Part shown: positions 8,857 through 19,023 of the stretch, piece by piece
Layout of the letters: each line of letters opens with the position of its first letter
How positions within the stretch are numbered: position 1 is the first letter of the stretch
DNA from: Peptoanaerobacter stomatis
GTDB taxonomy: Bacteria; Bacillota; Clostridia; Peptostreptococcales; Filifactoraceae
DNA length: 64,000 nt
Reading direction: 5' to 3'
NCBI RefSeq assembly: GCF_000238095.2
Contig: NZ_JH815225.1
Coordinates: 212,724 to 276,723 of the forward strand
Translations under genes and position numbers: made by a program
Notes under the pieces: generated by a model
The model's input: only the letters and a program-made list of their open reading frames with translations
Told to the model about the DNA's origin: nothing
The model's database searches: none

Positions 8857-10824
8857 ATGCAGTTTGAAGTAATATCTTCATACAAACCTACAGGTGACCA
8901 ACCACAAGCCATAAAAGCTATGAGCAAATCAATAAAAAAAGGGAATAAATTTCAAACTTTACTTGGAGTAACAGGTTCAGGTAAGACATTTACAATGGCT
9001 AATATAATACAAGAGGTTCAAAAGCCTACACTTGTAATTACACATAATAAAACTCTTGCAGCTCAATTATACAGTGAATTTAAGGAGTTTTTTCCAAATA
9101 ATGCTGTGGAATATTTCGTATCGTATTATGACTATTATCAACCGGAGGCATATGTACCTCACAGCGACACATATATAGAAAAAGATTCATCTATAAATGA
9201 CGAAATTGATAAGCTTCGTCACAGTGCTACAGCAGCTATATTGGAAAGACGAGATACAGTTGTAGTCGCATCAGTATCTTGCATATATGGACTTGGAGAT
9301 CCTACGGATTATCTTGAAATGATGGTATCATTAAGACCGGAGCAGAACAAAGATAGAGATGATGTAATCAGAGAATTGGTAGAGATACAGTATGAAAGAA
9401 ATGATGTAAATTTTGTCAGAGGAACGTTCAGAGTTAGAGGAGACATTCTTGAAATTTTACCTGCTAATACTGATGAAAGAGGATTGAGAATAGAATTTTT
9501 CGGAGATGAAATAGAAAGAATATCAGAGATAAATTATCTTACAGGTGAAGTTTTAGGGACAAGAGATCATGTTTCCATATTTCCGGCATCACATTATGTA
9601 ACAAATAGAGGTAAGATGGAAAAAGCCATAAAAGGTATAGAGCAAGAATTAAAAGATAGAATACAATTCTTTGAAGATAATGATATGTTGTTGGAGGCGC
9701 AAAGAATTTCTCAGCGTACAAAATATGATATAGAAATGTTGAAAGAGATAGGAAATTGTAAAGGAATAGAAAATTATTCGCTTCACTTGACCGGAAGAAA
9801 AGTTGGCGAAAGACCGTTTACGCTGATAGATTTCTTTCCTGAGGATTTTTTGATAATAATAGATGAATCCCATGTAATGTTACCACAGCTACACGCTATG
9901 TATGCAGGTGACCATTCAAGGAAAAAATCATTAATAGATTACGGTTTTAGACTACCATCTGCATTTGACAACAGACCGCTCAAATTTGAAGAATTTGAAA
10001 GTATAATAAATCAAATAATGTTTGTATCTGCAACACCTGGAAAATATGAAATGGAAAAATCATCAGAATTCGGTGAGCAGGTTATACGGCCTACTGGTCT
10101 ATTGGATCCTATTATAGAGGTCAGAAAAATTGAGGGACAGATAGATGATTTAATAGGCGAAATAAATTTAAGAGCTAAAAAAGATGAAAGAGTTTTGGTG
10201 ACGACACTCACGAAGAAAATGGCGGAAAAACTTACAAGCTATCTTGAAAAAGTAGGTATAAGAGTAAAATATTTGCACTCTGATGTAGATACACTCGACA
10301 GAATAAAAATAATAAGAGATTTGCGAATAGGTGAATTTGATGTACTCGTAGGCATAAATCTTTTGAGAGAAGGACTTGATATTCCGGAGGTTTCGCTTGT
10401 TGCGATATTGGATGCAGATAAAGAAGGATTTTTGCGTTCAGAAACTTCACTCATACAGACTATAGGAAGAGCGGCAAGAAATGCTGACGGAAAAGTAATA
10501 ATGTATGCAGATATAATAACAAATTCAATGCAAGTGGCTATTGAAGAAACAGATAGAAGAAGACATATACAAGAGCAATATAATAAAAAACACAATATAA
10601 AACCACAGACTATATATAAAGAAGTAAGAGATTTGATAGTTGCAACAAAAGTAGCAGAAACCGGTGAAAATTACGGTGTAAAAGATATTATAGAAGTAGA
10701 AGAATTGAAACAAAGAATTATATTGCTCACAGAGCAGATGCTTGCAGCAGCTGAAAACTTGGAATTTGAAAAAGCCGCAAAGTTAAGAGATACAATAAAA
10801 GAAATAGAAGCGAAGATTAAATAG
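8857..10824 (+). CDS. uvrB: Excinuclease ABC subunit B
   Basis: DNA-damage verification helicase of nucleotide excision repair; it is loaded by UvrA and recruits UvrC for incision. The Walker A GVTGSGKT is at residues 37-44. The beta-hairpin signature [12 protein letters not shown] follows, then the DESH helicase box ([11 protein letters not shown]), motif V/VI sequences ([17 protein letters not shown] and QTIGRAARN) and the C-terminal UVR helix-hairpin that contacts UvrC ([20 protein letters not shown]). At 655 residues it is full length. The ATG follows GAAAGGAT. It lies 153 bp upstream of uvrA in the usual Firmicute order. Confidence 0.98.
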   Translation: MQFEVISSYKPTGDQPQAIKAMSKSIKKGNKFQTLLGVTGSGKTFTMANIIQEVQKPTLVITHNKTLAAQLYSEFKEFFPNNAVEYFVSYYDYYQPEAYVPHSDTYIEKDSSINDEIDKLRHSATAAILERRDTVVVASVSCIYGLGDPTDYLEMMVSLRPEQNKDRDDVIRELVEIQYERNDVNFVRGTFRVRGDILEILPANTDERGLRIEFFGDEIERISEINYLTGEVLGTRDHVSIFPASHYVTNRGKMEKAIKGIEQELKDRIQFFEDNDMLLEAQRISQRTKYDIEMLKEIGNCKGIENYSLHLTGRKVGERPFTLIDFFPEDFLIIIDESHVMLPQLHAMYAGDHSRKKSLIDYGFRLPSAFDNRPLKFEEFESIINQIMFVSATPGKYEMEKSSEFGEQVIRPTGLLDPIIEVRKIEGQIDDLIGEINLRAKKDERVLVTTLTKKMAEKLTSYLEKVGIRVKYLHSDVDTLDRIKIIRDLRIGEFDVLVGINLLREGLDIPEVSLVAILDADKEGFLRSETSLIQTIGRAARNADGKVIMYADIITNSMQVAIEETDRRRHIQEQYNKKHNIKPQTIYKEVRDLIVATKVAETGENYGVKDIIEVEELKQRIILLTEQMLAAAENLEFEKAAKLRDTIKEIEAKIK

Positions 10825-10892
10825 GATAAAATGTTTCAAATAATATATATGTGGTATTTTTTAATTGTATTTTTGAAAATTTTTATATTGTT

Positions 10893-10898
10893 ATATAA
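10893..10898 (+). promoter_or_regulatory. Possible -10 box for uvrA
   Basis: TATAAT lies 80 nt upstream of the uvrA start in the uvrB-uvrA gap, with only weak -35 candidates (TTTTGA at 16-nt spacing). It suggests uvrA may have its own promoter besides read-through. Confidence 0.35.
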
Positions 10899-10977
10899 TT
10901 AAATACAGTTCGTAAAAAATATAATTAATAGTATTTATATTTTCAAAAATAACATAAAAAATATATGAGGTTTTATA

Positions 10978-13800
10978 ATGAATGATAAGATTATAATAAA
11001 GGGAGCAAAGGAGCATAACCTTAAGAATGTAGACCTTGAACTTCCACGAAATAAAATGATAGTTTTCACAGGTTTGTCAGGTTCCGGAAAATCGTCTTTG
11101 GCGTTTGACACTATATATGCTGAAGGGCAAAGACGATATGTGGAGAGTTTGTCATCTTATGCAAGGCAGTTTTTGGGCAGAATGGATAAACCTGATGTTG
11201 AATATATAGAAGGTCTTCCACCTGCCATATCTATAGACCAAAAAACCACATCAAACAATCCACGTTCTACAGTAGGTACAGTTACAGAAATATATGATTA
11301 TTTGAGACTGTTATTTGCCAATATCGGTATACCTCATTGTCCTATATGTCATAATGAAATAAGACAGATGAGTATACAGGAGATAGTAGACAAAATTATG
11401 CTCTTTGACAGCAAAACCAAGATACAGATAATTTCTCCTATAATAAGAGGTAAAAAAGGCGCTCATGAAAAAGTTATTGAGGGAATAAAAAAAGACGGAT
11501 ATATAAGATTGAAGATTGACGGTCAGGATTATACAGTAGAAGATGAAATAAAATTAGAAAAAAATAAAAAACATGATATATCAATAGTAATAGATAGGCT
11601 TATAATAAAAGATAATTTGGAAAAAAGATTGGCGGACTCAATAGAAACTGCTGTAAATTTATCTGACGGTATACTTATAGTAGATGTCATAGGAGAAAAA
11701 GAAATTATGTATTCTACTAAACTTGCATGTCCTGAGCATGGTATAGCTATGAGTGATTTATCTCCTGCTATGTTTTCATTTAACAATCCTATGGGTGCGT
11801 GTCCTACTTGTCTTGGTCTTGGAACTATGAGCAACATAGATATAAATTTGCTCATACCTGATGATACACTTACTCTCAGACAAGGTGCGATAGATGCATG
11901 GAATACATCTGATGCAGCAAAAGAAGAAGGATATTATTTTAAATTAATTGAAGCGTTGGCGAAGAAAAATAAAATTTCGCTTGATATACCATATAAAGAA
12001 CTACCTGAAGATTTTAGACAAAAACTTCTATATGGAACTAATGAGATAGTAGAATTTTCATTTGACAGTAAATTTGGTGGAAGCAGAAAATACAAATCTA
12101 CTTTCGAAGGTGTAATACCGAATTTGGAGAGAAGATACAAAGAAACACCATCAAATCTTATAAGAGAAAAAATTGAGCAATATATGGTGGAAAGTCCCTG
12201 TCCGAGTTGTAAAGGAGCAAGACTTAAAGAGGAAATACTTTCTGTTACAGTTGGAGAAGAAAATATTGCAAGCGTTACAGATAAATCAATAACAGATTTG
12301 ATAGGATACATTGATAATTTAAAACTTACAAAAAAAGAAAGCATAATAGCCGGAGAAATATTAAAAGAAATAAGAGCAAGAGCCACATTTTTGAAAGATG
12401 TCGGACTTGAATATTTGACTTTGTCAAGAAAAGCTGGAACATTATCTGGTGGAGAAGCACAAAGAATAAGACTTGCAACACAGATAGGTTCTGCACTTGT
12501 AGGAGTATTATATGTACTTGATGAGCCTTCGATAGGATTGCACCAAAGAGATAACGAAAGATTATTGGCGTCCCTTAGAAATCTTGCTGATATTGGAAAC
12601 ACTCTTATCGTAGTAGAGCATGATGATGATACTATAAAATCAGCAGATTATATAGTCGATATAGGACCCGGTGCAGGAACATATGGCGGAGAAGTTGTGG
12701 CTTGTGGTACAGTTGATGAAATAAAAAAATCTCCACGCTCAATCACCGGTCAATATTTATCAGGAAAGAAAAAAATACAAGTTCCAAAAACGAGAAGAGC
12801 TATTGAAAAAGGATATATAAATATTAAAAAAGCATCTGAAAATAATTTAAAGGATATAGATGTAGATATACCTCTTGGAGTTTTCACTTGTGTGACAGGC
12901 GTGTCAGGTTCAGGAAAAAGTACATTGGTAAATGAAATATTATATAAATCAGCATCATCAAAATTATATAAAAGTAAATTTAAAATAGGCAAATGTAAAT
13001 CTGTAAACGGACTTGAAAAAATTGACAAAGTAGTAGATATAGACCAGTCACCTATAGGAAGAACTCCACGTTCAAATCCTGCAACATATACAGGAGTTTT
13101 TGACATAATAAGAGATGTGTTCGCAATGACACCGGAATCAAAGGCAAGAGGTTACAAAAAAGGAAGATTTTCATTCAATGTAAAAGGTGGAAGATGTGAA
13201 GCCTGTAACGGTGACGGAATAATAAAATTGGAAATGCACTTTTTGCCGGATGTATATGTACCATGCGAAGTATGTGACGGTAAGAGATATAATAGAGAAA
13301 CATTGCAAGTGACTTACAAAGATAAAAGTATATCTGACGTATTGGATATGGATGTAAAAACTGCGATAGATTTTTTTGATTCAATCCCAAGAATAAAGAG
13401 AAAATTGGAGACATTGATACAAGTAGGACTATCTTATATAAAACTTGGACAACCGTCAACACAACTCTCAGGTGGAGAAGCACAGAGAATAAAATTGGCA
13501 ACCGAGCTTAGTAAAATTTCTACAGGAAATACATTGTATATACTTGACGAGCCTACTACCGGACTTCATACAGACGATGTGAGCAAGCTTATAGAAGTTT
13601 TGCAAAAATTGACTGATTTAGGCAATACTGTAGTTGTTATAGAACACAATTTAGATGTCATAAAATCTTGCGATTATATAATAGATTTAGGACCTGAAGG
13701 CGGAGTAGGTGGTGGAACGATAGTGGCTACAGGCACGCCTGAAGAAGTTGCAAAAGTAAAAAAATCATACACAGGTAAATTTTTAAAAAATATGTTGTAA
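10978..13800 (+). CDS. uvrA: Excinuclease ABC subunit A
   Basis: Damage-recognition ATPase of nucleotide excision repair; a dimer scans DNA and delivers UvrB. At 940 residues it is full length, with two ABC modules. Walker A motifs are [12 protein letters not shown] (near residue 32) and [13 protein letters not shown] (near 640). The ABC signatures [13 protein letters not shown] and [13 protein letters not shown], and the Walker B motifs VLDEPSIGL and ILDEPTTGL, are present. Zinc-finger cysteine pairs are visible ([32 protein letters not shown] with CEVCDGKRY). A large reverse-frame open stretch inside it is a shadow. GAGG lies before the ATG, and a terminator follows. Confidence 0.98.
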   Translation: MNDKIIIKGAKEHNLKNVDLELPRNKMIVFTGLSGSGKSSLAFDTIYAEGQRRYVESLSSYARQFLGRMDKPDVEYIEGLPPAISIDQKTTSNNPRSTVGTVTEIYDYLRLLFANIGIPHCPICHNEIRQMSIQEIVDKIMLFDSKTKIQIISPIIRGKKGAHEKVIEGIKKDGYIRLKIDGQDYTVEDEIKLEKNKKHDISIVIDRLIIKDNLEKRLADSIETAVNLSDGILIVDVIGEKEIMYSTKLACPEHGIAMSDLSPAMFSFNNPMGACPTCLGLGTMSNIDINLLIPDDTLTLRQGAIDAWNTSDAAKEEGYYFKLIEALAKKNKISLDIPYKELPEDFRQKLLYGTNEIVEFSFDSKFGGSRKYKSTFEGVIPNLERRYKETPSNLIREKIEQYMVESPCPSCKGARLKEEILSVTVGEENIASVTDKSITDLIGYIDNLKLTKKESIIAGEILKEIRARATFLKDVGLEYLTLSRKAGTLSGGEAQRIRLATQIGSALVGVLYVLDEPSIGLHQRDNERLLASLRNLADIGNTLIVVEHDDDTIKSADYIVDIGPGAGTYGGEVVACGTVDEIKKSPRSITGQYLSGKKKIQVPKTRRAIEKGYINIKKASENNLKDIDVDIPLGVFTCVTGVSGSGKSTLVNEILYKSASSKLYKSKFKIGKCKSVNGLEKIDKVVDIDQSPIGRTPRSNPATYTGVFDIIRDVFAMTPESKARGYKKGRFSFNVKGGRCEACNGDGIIKLEMHFLPDVYVPCEVCDGKRYNRETLQVTYKDKSISDVLDMDVKTAIDFFDSIPRIKRKLETLIQVGLSYIKLGQPSTQLSGGEAQRIKLATELSKISTGNTLYILDEPTTGLHTDDVSKLIEVLQKLTDLGNTVVVIEHNLDVIKSCDYIIDLGPEGGVGGGTIVATGTPEEVAKVKKSYTGKFLKNML

Positions 13801-13872
13801 AAAATATAGACTGATATTATTATCTAACCAAACATGTTTCAGTATAAACTTAAAATATTTTATTGCTTGATT

Positions 13873-13913
13873 AAACTATCTGTCAAAATCATAAATTTGG
13901 CAGATAGTTTTTT
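13873..13913 (+). terminator. Rho-independent terminator after uvrA
   Basis: AAACTATCTGTCAAA (13873-13887) pairs with TTTGGCAGATAGTTT, one G-T wobble, and continues into six Ts. Confidence 0.88.
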
Positions 13914-13926
13914 AAGTAAAATTTAA

Positions 13927-13955
13927 TTGAAAAAAAAATATAAATGTTTTATAAT
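13927..13955 (+). promoter_or_regulatory. Sigma-A-type promoter for degV-holA
   Basis: TTGAAA (13927-13932), a 17-nt spacer and TATAAT (13950-13955) match the housekeeping consensus at 11 of 12 positions. The start codon of the DegV gene is about 93 nt downstream. Confidence 0.75.
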
Positions 13956-14048
13956 TATAAAAGTAAAAAACTAACTTTTATCTAAAAATTTTATATAATA
14001 ATAAATACAACAAAATTATATATACAAAATATTAGAGAGGGGTAGCTT

Positions 14049-14933
14049 ATGAGAGATATAGCTATAGTTACTGACTCTACATCAGATTTGCCTGATGAGT
14101 TCATTAAGGCTAACGATATACAAATTATACCTTTGCAGGTAAATTGTTCAAATAAAACTTATAAAGACAAGATAGAAATAACCTATGAAGAAATATATGT
14201 AAATTTGGATAAAGAAATTCCTACAACATCTCTTCCTTTTGCAGAAGATATTATAGATGTGTTTGAAAGGCTTAAAGCAAACAATATAAAAAATGTAGTG
14301 GGTTTGTTTTTGTCATCCAATTTAAGCGGTACTTACAATCTTATAAGTCAAATTGCAAAAGATTATTTGGAATATATGAACATAAAACTGATAGATACAA
14401 AAACCATATCAATGGGTATAGGTCATGCAGTAATACAGGCGGCAAATGCTGTAAAACTTGACAAATCTTTTGATGAGGTTATTGATATTGCAGTGAATAC
14501 TGTCAAAAATACAAGAACTTTTTTTATGCTCGATACATTGACTTATCTTATAAAAGGTGGACGTATAGGCAAAGTAAGTGGTGTAGTAGGTAATATACTC
14601 AATATAAAACCCATAATAGGTGTTGATGAAATAGACACAGGTCAATATTATACAATAAAAAAAGTTAGAGGAAGAAATATTGCTCTTAAAACACTTAATG
14701 AAATAGTACAAAAATTGATAGATAAAAAGAAAGAATGTGTTGTTGCCATTGCAGATGCCATCGCTAAAGATGATAGAGATAAAGTATATGATATTATAAA
14801 ATCCAATAACAACAATATTAAAGATTTTATAAAAACATCTGTTACCCCTGTAATAGCAGTGCATACAGGTCCGGGGCTTGTAGGAATATCCATATATTGC
14901 AAAGAAGGTCTTGACGATTTGAGAGCATATTGA
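14049..14933 (+). CDS. DegV family fatty-acid-binding protein
   Basis: DegV/FakB-type proteins bind a fatty acid and present it to the kinase FakA for phosphorylation and phospholipid synthesis. The family N-terminal signature IVTDSTSDLP is intact, as are TSLPFAED, SSNLSGTYN and the DTKTISMGIGH region. At 294 residues the length is normal. GAGAGGGG precedes the ATG by 8 nt. It is 27 bp upstream of holA and probably co-transcribed with it. No FakA partner gene is in the window, so the link to fatty-acid uptake rests on family knowledge. Confidence 0.92.
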   Translation: MRDIAIVTDSTSDLPDEFIKANDIQIIPLQVNCSNKTYKDKIEITYEEIYVNLDKEIPTTSLPFAEDIIDVFERLKANNIKNVVGLFLSSNLSGTYNLISQIAKDYLEYMNIKLIDTKTISMGIGHAVIQAANAVKLDKSFDEVIDIAVNTVKNTRTFFMLDTLTYLIKGGRIGKVSGVVGNILNIKPIIGVDEIDTGQYYTIKKVRGRNIALKTLNEIVQKLIDKKKECVVAIADAIAKDDRDKVYDIIKSNNNNIKDFIKTSVTPVIAVHTGPGLVGISIYCKEGLDDLRAY

Positions 14934-14960
14934 TTTTTTAGAAAGGGAAATTGTATTTAA

Positions 14961-16001
14961 ATGAACGAAAAAGATTTATACAATAGTTTATCAGGAGATA
15001 ATCTTCCTGTATATTTTTTGTGCGGACAAGAGAGATATCCCATAGACAAAGCTATACAAATTGTAAAAGATTCGCTCAATCCTAATTTTAGAGAACTTAA
15101 TTTTACATTGATAGATTCTGAAAATGAAACGGATATAGATAATATGGTCAGCTGTTGTGAATCAATCCCTTTTATGGATACGAAAAGAGTCATTGTTGTC
15201 AAAAACTCCGATTTGTTTCAAACTACTAATAAAAGTCAGTCTAAAGAGCAGATGCAAAAGATAATAAACTATTTGGACTCCCCTTGTAATACAACTGTTG
15301 TAATTTTTGCACCTATGCAAGTGGATAAACGAAGCGAGTTATATAAATTTATGAAGAAAAAGTATGATATATATCAATCAGATAAACTTGATAAGGTAAA
15401 ATTTTCTTCATGGGTTTCAGACAAGTTCAAAAGTAAAAATGTTATTATAGACAGTCATTCAAAGGAATACTTTATACAAAAAAGCGGATATTTATTCAAG
15501 GATTCTGAAATTACATTGCTTGATGTAGAAAGTGAAATAGATAAAATCTGCCTTAATTCCAATAACAATAATAATATAGTAAGCGTAATAGATATAGAAA
15601 AAGTAAGCAGTACAGTAAACGATAATGATGTTTTTAAATTTATAGACTATGTTTTTGCAGGAGATTTTAGAAATTCGCATTCGATGTTATATAATATTCT
15701 TGATGTGCAAAAAAATGCTATATTACTTCTATCACTTTTGGGAAGACAGCTTTCACTTTTGATAAAAATATATATACTTACAAAAGAAAAGTGTTCTAAT
15801 GATACTATATCCAAAATGCTTATGTTGCATCCCTTTGTTGTAAAAAAATGCAATCTACAGCTAAAAAAATATTCATATAAAGAATTGCTGGATTTATATA
15901 ATTTGTGCAGTGATATGGATTATAGAATAAAAAAAGGTCAAATAAGAGAAAATATAGGCATAGAAGTAATAGTAAGCAGAATTTGCAGAAATAAAAAATG
16001 A
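14961..16001 (+). CDS. holA: DNA polymerase III delta subunit (clamp loader)
   Basis: HolA is the clamp-loader subunit that opens the beta sliding clamp. The 346-residue protein has the N-terminal YFLCGQERYPIDKAI pattern (family LxGxExxxxxxAI) and the MDTKRVIVVKNSDLF segment corresponding to beta-contacting and AAA-like strands. The C-terminal helical collar (FIDYVFAGDFRNSHSML, then LLSLLGRQLSLLIKI) matches HolA. Length is typical. It follows DegV at 27 bp and is closed by a terminator. Confidence 0.92.
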   Translation: MNEKDLYNSLSGDNLPVYFLCGQERYPIDKAIQIVKDSLNPNFRELNFTLIDSENETDIDNMVSCCESIPFMDTKRVIVVKNSDLFQTTNKSQSKEQMQKIINYLDSPCNTTVVIFAPMQVDKRSELYKFMKKKYDIYQSDKLDKVKFSSWVSDKFKSKNVIIDSHSKEYFIQKSGYLFKDSEITLLDVESEIDKICLNSNNNNNIVSVIDIEKVSSTVNDNDVFKFIDYVFAGDFRNSHSMLYNILDVQKNAILLLSLLGRQLSLLIKIYILTKEKCSNDTISKMLMLHPFVVKKCNLQLKKYSYKELLDLYNLCSDMDYRIKKGQIRENIGIEVIVSRICRNKK

Positions 16002-16005
16002 TTTT

Positions 16006-16044
16006 AAAAACTGTATTAAATCATAATTAATACAGTTTTGTTTT
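16006..16044 (+). terminator. Rho-independent terminator after holA
   Basis: AAAACTGTATTAA pairs with TTAATACAGTTTTG around a short loop, followed by TTTT at about 16041-16044. Confidence 0.85.
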
Positions 16045-16070
16045 ATACTAAAAACCTAATAATAGATACG
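16041..16070. repeat. Partial dispersed repeat (left end only)
   Basis: TTTTATACTAAAAACCTAAT followed by AATAG resembles the left end of repeat copy A (TTATACTAAATCCTAATAGA). No matching right end is seen before the ThrE gene at 16111, so it may be a truncated copy. Confidence 0.35.
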
Positions 16071-16110
16071 ATAAATAAAAAATTATTTTTATAGGAGAAC
16101 ACTACATTGT

Positions 16111-16893
16111 ATGAATGAAGAAAACAAAGAAATACTGTTTTTTGCACTGTCTTTGGGAGAACTTATGCTCTGCAATGGTGGTGAAATATATAGAGTTGAA
16201 GATATGATGCTAAGGATATGCAATGCAAGGAACATTAGCGGTATAAATGTATTTGCAACTCCTACAGTAATTATGATATCTTATAACGACCCTGAAAAAT
16301 TGTGCATATTCAATAGAATAAATTCAAGGGGCTCTGATCTTGATAAAGTATCTATGATAAATAATCTTGCAAGAAAATTTACATCTACAAATATGAGTGT
16401 GCAAGAAGCAAAAAAAGCAATGGAAGTTATAAGAAGAAAAAAGCAAAATCATATAGTAAAGCTGATATTTGCAGGAATAGTAGCATCTTTTTATGCGGTG
16501 CTTTTTAACGGAAGTATAATTGACTTTTTTATAGCATTTATATTAGGTGTTGTATCACAGGCAGTATATGACTATTTTAATGCTGTCGCTGAATCACCTT
16601 TTTTATCCAATATATTGGCAGGCTTTGCAATAGGCTTTTTTGCACATATATCCGAAAAATTTATGGGAACATCTATTGATACAATAATAATCGGTGCCAT
16701 AATGCCGTTTGTACCGGGACTTATACTCACAAATGCAGTGCGTGATTTTATATATGGAGATTTATTGTCAGGCTCATCACGATTTTTTGAAGCTATACTT
16801 GTCGGTACATCAGTTGCTGTAGGTGTATCTTTCGGTATTTCGGTATCAGGCTTAATAAATACTCTGTTTGAAAATATAATTGCAAAAATATAA
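16111..16893 (+). CDS. Threonine/serine exporter, large (ThrE N-domain) subunit
   Basis: This inner-membrane protein of the ThrE/YjjP family (DUF1212) exports threonine or serine together with a ThrE_2 (YjjB-like) partner. The cytoplasmic N-terminal domain holds the family pattern ALSLGELMLCNGGEIYRVED. About five hydrophobic membrane segments follow from residue about 115 (for example IFAGIVASFYAVLFNG, FIAFILGVVSQAV, FAIGFFAHI, TIIIGAIMPFVPGLILTNA and AILVGTSVAVGVSFG). Length of 260 residues is normal. The partner subunit is the next gene, unusually 384 bp away. Confidence 0.9.
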   Translation: MNEENKEILFFALSLGELMLCNGGEIYRVEDMMLRICNARNISGINVFATPTVIMISYNDPEKLCIFNRINSRGSDLDKVSMINNLARKFTSTNMSVQEAKKAMEVIRRKKQNHIVKLIFAGIVASFYAVLFNGSIIDFFIAFILGVVSQAVYDYFNAVAESPFLSNILAGFAIGFFAHISEKFMGTSIDTIIIGAIMPFVPGLILTNAVRDFIYGDLLSGSSRFFEAILVGTSVAVGVSFGISVSGLINTLFENIIAKI

Positions 16894-16917
16894 AAAACTT
16901 TATAATTTAAAAACAAG

Positions 16918-16988
16918 CATATCTAATTTTACTTAGTTAATAAACCCTTAAAGATAAGGATTATTATTCTATTAATTTTTATACTAAA
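16918..16988. repeat. Short dispersed intergenic repeat, copy F
   Basis: About 71 bp that aligns with copy E (60758-60832): shared TAATTTTACTTAG, AATAAA, and ATTATTCTATTAA followed by TTTTATACTAA or its variant TTTTAGTATAA. Confidence 0.7.
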
Positions 16989-16993
16989 CGCTA

Positions 16994-17083
16994 ATTAAAA
17001 ACTATATATACTTAAAAATTTATTTGAAATATAATGTGTCAATAGAAAGTGTATCAGATTAAAAACTATATATACTTAAAAAA
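16994..17083 (+). repeat. 25-bp direct repeat pair
   Basis: The core ATTAAAAACTATATATACTT plus AAAAA occurs at 16994-17018 and 17058-17082, 64 bp apart, in the exporter spacer. The role is unknown; it may be a local duplication. Confidence 0.6.
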
Positions 17084-17277
17084 TTTATACTTTTTTTAAA
17101 CAATATATTTTATGGTTTATAATAGAGCTTTAGTATTATTAATTATAAGTTAATTATGCATTTATTTTTGTTTAAGAGTAATTATACAATTTAACATAAG
17201 ATAAGAATTTAATTCAATCATATGAAATATTTATAAAACGATATTTTCGATTTTATATTAAAAATAAAAGGAGAGTT

Positions 17278-17724
17278 ATGTTTTATATATTAAAAAACTT
17301 TGTATTTTCATTTTTGGCTACAGTTGGATTTTCCATGCTTCTAAATGTACCGAAAAAATCTATACATTTATGCTCGCTTTCAGGGGCAGTAGGGTGGACA
17401 TTTTATATAATACTTAGAAAACACGGTATAGACAATGTAAATTCGAATTTATATTCATCTATAATTATAGCGCTTATGGGAGAGATATTTGCGAGGCTTG
17501 ATAAAGAGCCTGTTACTATTTTTGTTATTCCGGGAATATTTTGTATAGTGCCTGGATATGGTATATATAATGCAATGAAAAATCTTATGGAAAAAAATTA
17601 TGAGCAAGCATCAAGAATAGGATTTGAAACTGTATTTGTTGCAGGAGCCATAGCCACAGGAATAATAATAGTATCATCTATATTTAAAATTTACAGCAAG
17701 TATAAATCAAAGGCAAAAATTTGA
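17278..17724 (+). CDS. Threonine/serine exporter, small (ThrE_2) subunit
   Basis: Membrane protein of the ThrE_2/YjjB family (DUF3815), 148 residues with about four hydrophobic segments (FVFSFLATVGFSMLLN; SLSGAVGWTFYIIL; FVIPGIFCIVPGYGIY; FVAGAIATGIIIVSSIF). The conserved PGIFCIVPGYGIYNAM motif is diagnostic. It pairs with the upstream ThrE N-domain protein to form a split exporter. AAAAGGAGAG precedes the ATG. A 15-bp palindrome sits just after the gene. Confidence 0.88.
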   Translation: MFYILKNFVFSFLATVGFSMLLNVPKKSIHLCSLSGAVGWTFYIILRKHGIDNVNSNLYSSIIIALMGEIFARLDKEPVTIFVIPGIFCIVPGYGIYNAMKNLMEKNYEQASRIGFETVFVAGAIATGIIIVSSIFKIYSKYKSKAKI

Positions 17725-17732
17725 TAATATTA

Positions 17733-17747
17733 CCTAATTAAATTAGG
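17733..17747. promoter_or_regulatory. 15-bp palindrome
   Basis: CCTAATT, one base, then AATTAGG make a perfect 7-bp-arm palindrome 9 nt after the exporter stop and 134 nt upstream of the mazG-like gene. There is no T-run; it could be an operator or a very weak terminator. Confidence 0.35.
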
Positions 17748-17854
17748 AATATAATAAAAATTCTAAATTAAATGTATTTTTAGCTATGTCGGTGTTAGCA
17801 ATCCATTTGATTAAATATATTTTTATATTTTAGTGGTACATATTATTTTAAATA

Positions 17855-17880
17855 GGTTTTAGTATAATAGGAGATTTTTT
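17855..17880 (+). promoter_or_regulatory. -10-like element and RBS before the methylase-MazG gene
   Basis: AATAGGTTTTAGTATAAT lies immediately before GGAGATTTTTTATG. It is nearly identical to the right end of repeat copy D and to the sequence before uvrB. It is too close to the start codon to be a usual promoter for this gene, so it may be a repeat remnant that supplies the Shine-Dalgarno region. Confidence 0.35.
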
Positions 17881-18945
17881 ATGAAGATATATATTCTCGG
17901 ACTTGGTGCAGGGAGCATTGATATAATAAGCAAAAAAGGATATGAGCTTCTCAAAAAAGAAGATATAAAAAAAATATTCAGAACAAAAGAACACGAAATA
18001 ATACACGAATTGGCAAAAGAAAATATAGAGTTTGAAACTATGGATTATGTATATTTAAGTGAGCCGAATTTCGAAAGCGTTTATGAAAAAATAAGTGATA
18101 TAATAATTGAGAAAGCAAAACAATATGACGAGATAGTATATGCTGTTCCGGGAAGTCCTTTTATTACTGAAGATACTACAAATATGATTATAAAAAAAGC
18201 ACAAAATGAAAATATAGACATTCAAGTCATACCTTCTGTAAGCTTTATAGATGCGGTTATATGCACAATAAAAAAAGATCCTACAAAAAAACTGTATATA
18301 ACAGATATATTTAATATAGATAAAAGCAGGATAAATCCTTTAAATAATATTATGATATCTCAAGTGTATGACAGATTTAAAGCTTCTGAATTAAAACTTA
18401 TGCTAATGGATAGATACGATGATGAGCAGGAAATATATATAATAACTTCCGCAGGCGGTAAAGATGAAAAAGTAAAGACAGTAAAATTATATAAAATGGA
18501 TTATTCTGATAATGAATACAGTCATTTGACGAGTATATTCATAGAAAGTGTTGAAGATAAAAAATATAACGATATAGAAGATTTGAGAAATCTGCTCAGA
18601 ACTTTGAGGGGGAAAAATGGATGTCCTTGGGATAAAAAGCAAGATTTTTCTTCAATGGTAAAGTATGTGAAAGAAGAGGCAAATGAGGTAGCAGATGCTA
18701 TAAACAATAACGATATGGATAATTTGCTTGAAGAGTTGGGAGATTTATTGTTTGAGATAGTATTTTTAACTAATCTTGCAGAAGAAAAAGGCATATTTTC
18801 TTTTGAAGAAGTAGTCGATGAAATAGTTAAAAAGATGATAAGAAGACATCCTCATGTATTTGAAAATATGGATATAAGCGGCAAAAACGTTGAAGATATA
18901 TGGCAAGAAATAAAAAATATTGAAAAACAGCCAAAAAACTCTTGA
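17881..18945 (+). CDS. Tetrapyrrole-methylase-like / MazG nucleotide pyrophosphohydrolase fusion
   Basis: This YabN-type protein (354 residues) has an N-terminal S-AdoMet-dependent methylase-like domain (residues about 1-215: YILGLGAGSIDIISKKG, AVPGSPFITED, IPSVSFIDAV) and a C-terminal MazG domain (about 238-350). The latter has LRTLRGKNGCPWDKKQ and the metal-binding EE-N-EV helices (VKEEANEVADAI, LLEELGDLLFEIVF), then RRHPHVFE. MazG removes pyrophosphate from NTPs, clearing abnormal nucleotides. Bacillus YabN is about 490 residues, so this copy is short, with one compact MazG unit. It lies between the exporter and HU genes. The HU promoter starts inside its last codons. Confidence 0.9.
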   Translation: MKIYILGLGAGSIDIISKKGYELLKKEDIKKIFRTKEHEIIHELAKENIEFETMDYVYLSEPNFESVYEKISDIIIEKAKQYDEIVYAVPGSPFITEDTTNMIIKKAQNENIDIQVIPSVSFIDAVICTIKKDPTKKLYITDIFNIDKSRINPLNNIMISQVYDRFKASELKLMLMDRYDDEQEIYIITSAGGKDEKVKTVKLYKMDYSDNEYSHLTSIFIESVEDKKYNDIEDLRNLLRTLRGKNGCPWDKKQDFSSMVKYVKEEANEVADAINNNDMDNLLEELGDLLFEIVFLTNLAEEKGIFSFEEVVDEIVKKMIRRHPHVFENMDISGKNVEDIWQEIKNIEKQPKNS

Positions 18946-18970
18946 CGAACTGCAAAACACATTGTAAAAT
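18942..18970 (+). promoter_or_regulatory. Sigma-A-type promoter for HU
   Basis: TTGACG (18942-18947), a 17-nt spacer and TAAAAT (18965-18970) match consensus at 10 of 12 positions. It overlaps the stop codon of the preceding gene and lies 54 nt upstream of the HU start. Confidence 0.8.
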
Positions 18971-19023
18971 AAAGACGTGGAAAAAACCATAAGCCTTTAT
19001 AATTTTTAAGGAGGAATTTTATA

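Larger units (their letters stand above)
16894..17277. other. Long spacer between the two exporter genes
   Basis: No gene. It holds repeat copy F (16918-16988) and two copies of a roughly 25-bp direct repeat (starting at 16994 and 17058; shared core ATTAAAAACTATATATACTT) offset by 64 bp. The rest is AT-rich. The Shine-Dalgarno AAAAGGAGAG of the second exporter gene ends it. Confidence 0.6.

Noticed and set aside
11934-12602. 222-codon open frame on the minus strand within uvrA
   Set aside because: It lies entirely antisense to a clear uvrA, has Ser/Leu-rich composition typical of reverse-frame reading of AT-rich genes, and has no ribosome-binding site or recognisable domain.
14409-14864. 151-codon minus-strand open frame inside degV
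   Set aside because: Cys/Tyr/Ile-rich shadow of the DegV gene; no start context.
16994-17083. CRISPR-like repeat-spacer
   Set aside because: Only two imperfectly bounded copies, AT-rich repeat unit and no cas genes.
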